5,865 bases of DNA from Acidobacteriaceae bacterium (GTDB taxonomy: Bacteria > Acidobacteriota > Terriglobia > Bryobacterales > Bryobacteraceae): contig JAFARV010000482.1 of the NCBI GenBank assembly GCA_019245255.1, positions 1 to 5,865 on the forward strand. Direction: 5' to 3'. The position numbers and the translations under genes are program-made. Below the pieces are notes generated by a model. That model was not told where the DNA came from. It saw nothing but the letters and a program-made list of their open reading frames with translations, and searched no databases. Of the stretch, positions 5,447-5,865 are shown piece by piece. Within the stretch, counting starts at the first letter, position 1, and each line of letters begins with the position of its first letter.

Positions 5447-5865
5447 TCAAAACGTTACACGTGCGGCGAACTCAATCTGCCGCTCGGTATCCAACAACGT
5501 GCTCGTAATTCTGCCGAAGTTACTGTCGAAAATGCCCGTATCAGGTTGGCTGTACTGCGGGTGGTTCGCAATGTTGTACGCTTGCGCGCGGAACTGGAGC
5601 TTGAGGCGTTCGGTCATCGTGAAGTCTTTGAATACTCCGACGTCCACCGTGAATTGACCGGGGCCATATATCGGATCCCGACCAAGCGTGCCAGGCCGCA
5701 AGTAGACTCCGCTCGCGAGTTGGGGAGGATTGGTGAGGACCTTGGTGTTGAAGTACTCATTCGTACTGCCGATAACACTTAGCTGTCCAGTAACGTCCGG
5801 GCGTTCATTTCCGTTGGCCGAGAAATTGAGCGGAATCCCGCTCTGTGCGGTCCAGATCGTGTTCA
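5447..5865 (-). CDS. Oar-like TonB-dependent outer-membrane receptor, C-terminal end (5' part outside window)
   Basis: The frame is open from the right edge of the window to the TGA at 5447-5449, giving 138 visible residues. The TTG at 5699-5701 is an internal Leu codon, not a start. The visible part reads NTIWTAQSGIPLNFSANGNE near the edge, then LRPGTLGRDPIYGPGQFTVD, FKDFTMTERLKLQFRAQAYN and NHPQYSQPD, ending in ERQIEFAARVTF. These are typical beta-barrel strands of the large acidobacterial receptors that begin with a carboxypeptidase-regulatory-like (CNA-B-like) domain and have an Oar-type barrel. The final aromatic Phe is the expected outer-membrane barrel insertion signal. Such receptors import large or scarce substrates, often glycans, using TonB energy; the substrate cannot be told from this part. 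The gene converges on the transporter gene with 71 bp between the stops. Confidence 0.92.
   Translation of the reverse strand, partial: NTIWTAQSGIPLNFSANGNERPDVTGQLSVIGSTNEYFNTKVLTNPPQLASGVYLRPGTLGRDPIYGPGQFTVDVGVFKDFTMTERLKLQFRAQAYNIANHPQYSQPDTGIFDSNFGRITSTLLDTERQIEFAARVTF

Noticed and set aside
5385..5782. Two plus-strand frames over the TonB-receptor end (5385-5657 and 5546-5782)
   Set aside because: The minus-strand frame carries clear beta-barrel sequence ending in Phe; these are its shadows.

Overview
The window looks like a stretch of an Acidobacteriota chromosome, most likely near Solibacter/Bryobacterales. That is an inference from gene content: an ADOP/MacB-type permease, an Oar-like TonB-dependent receptor and a 4HB chemoreceptor without HAMP are all families that are expanded there. 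Base composition is moderately GC-rich throughout. I see no mobile elements, CRISPR arrays, rRNA or tRNA.

Layout, left to right. (1) 1-947, plus: the 3' part of an ADOP/MacB-like ABC permease, cut by the left edge. (2) 952-2409, minus: a complete methyl-accepting chemotaxis protein whose stop codon lies 4 bp from that of the permease. (3) 2410-2847: a 438-bp gap with no gene I can identify. It contains one doubtful 92-codon open frame and, just upstream of the chemoreceptor, a pair of overlapping inverted repeats that cannot both form. (4) 2848-3819, minus: a small heme-dependent catalase-related peroxidase. (5) 3859-4071, plus: a probable small single-pass membrane protein, divergent from the peroxidase and joined by an ATGA overlap to (6) 4068-5375, plus: a DMT/GRP-type (glucose/ribose-porter-like) transporter with an unusual C-terminal extension. 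(7) 5447-5865, minus: the C-terminal end of an Oar-like TonB-dependent outer-membrane receptor, cut by the right edge and convergent with the transporter.

The genes do not form one obvious pathway. The only operon-like unit is the small membrane protein plus the transporter. The chemoreceptor and peroxidase point the same way but are separated by 438 bp, so co-transcription is uncertain. Broadly the region is envelope- and environment-facing: efflux or lipoprotein-type permease, chemosensing, peroxide defence, inner-membrane uptake and outer-membrane uptake.

I found no clear new multi-gene system. The points most worth a second look are the alternative-hairpin leader upstream of the chemoreceptor, the receptor's missing HAMP domain, the ATGA-coupled small membrane protein, and the transporter's two extra C-terminal membrane segments.
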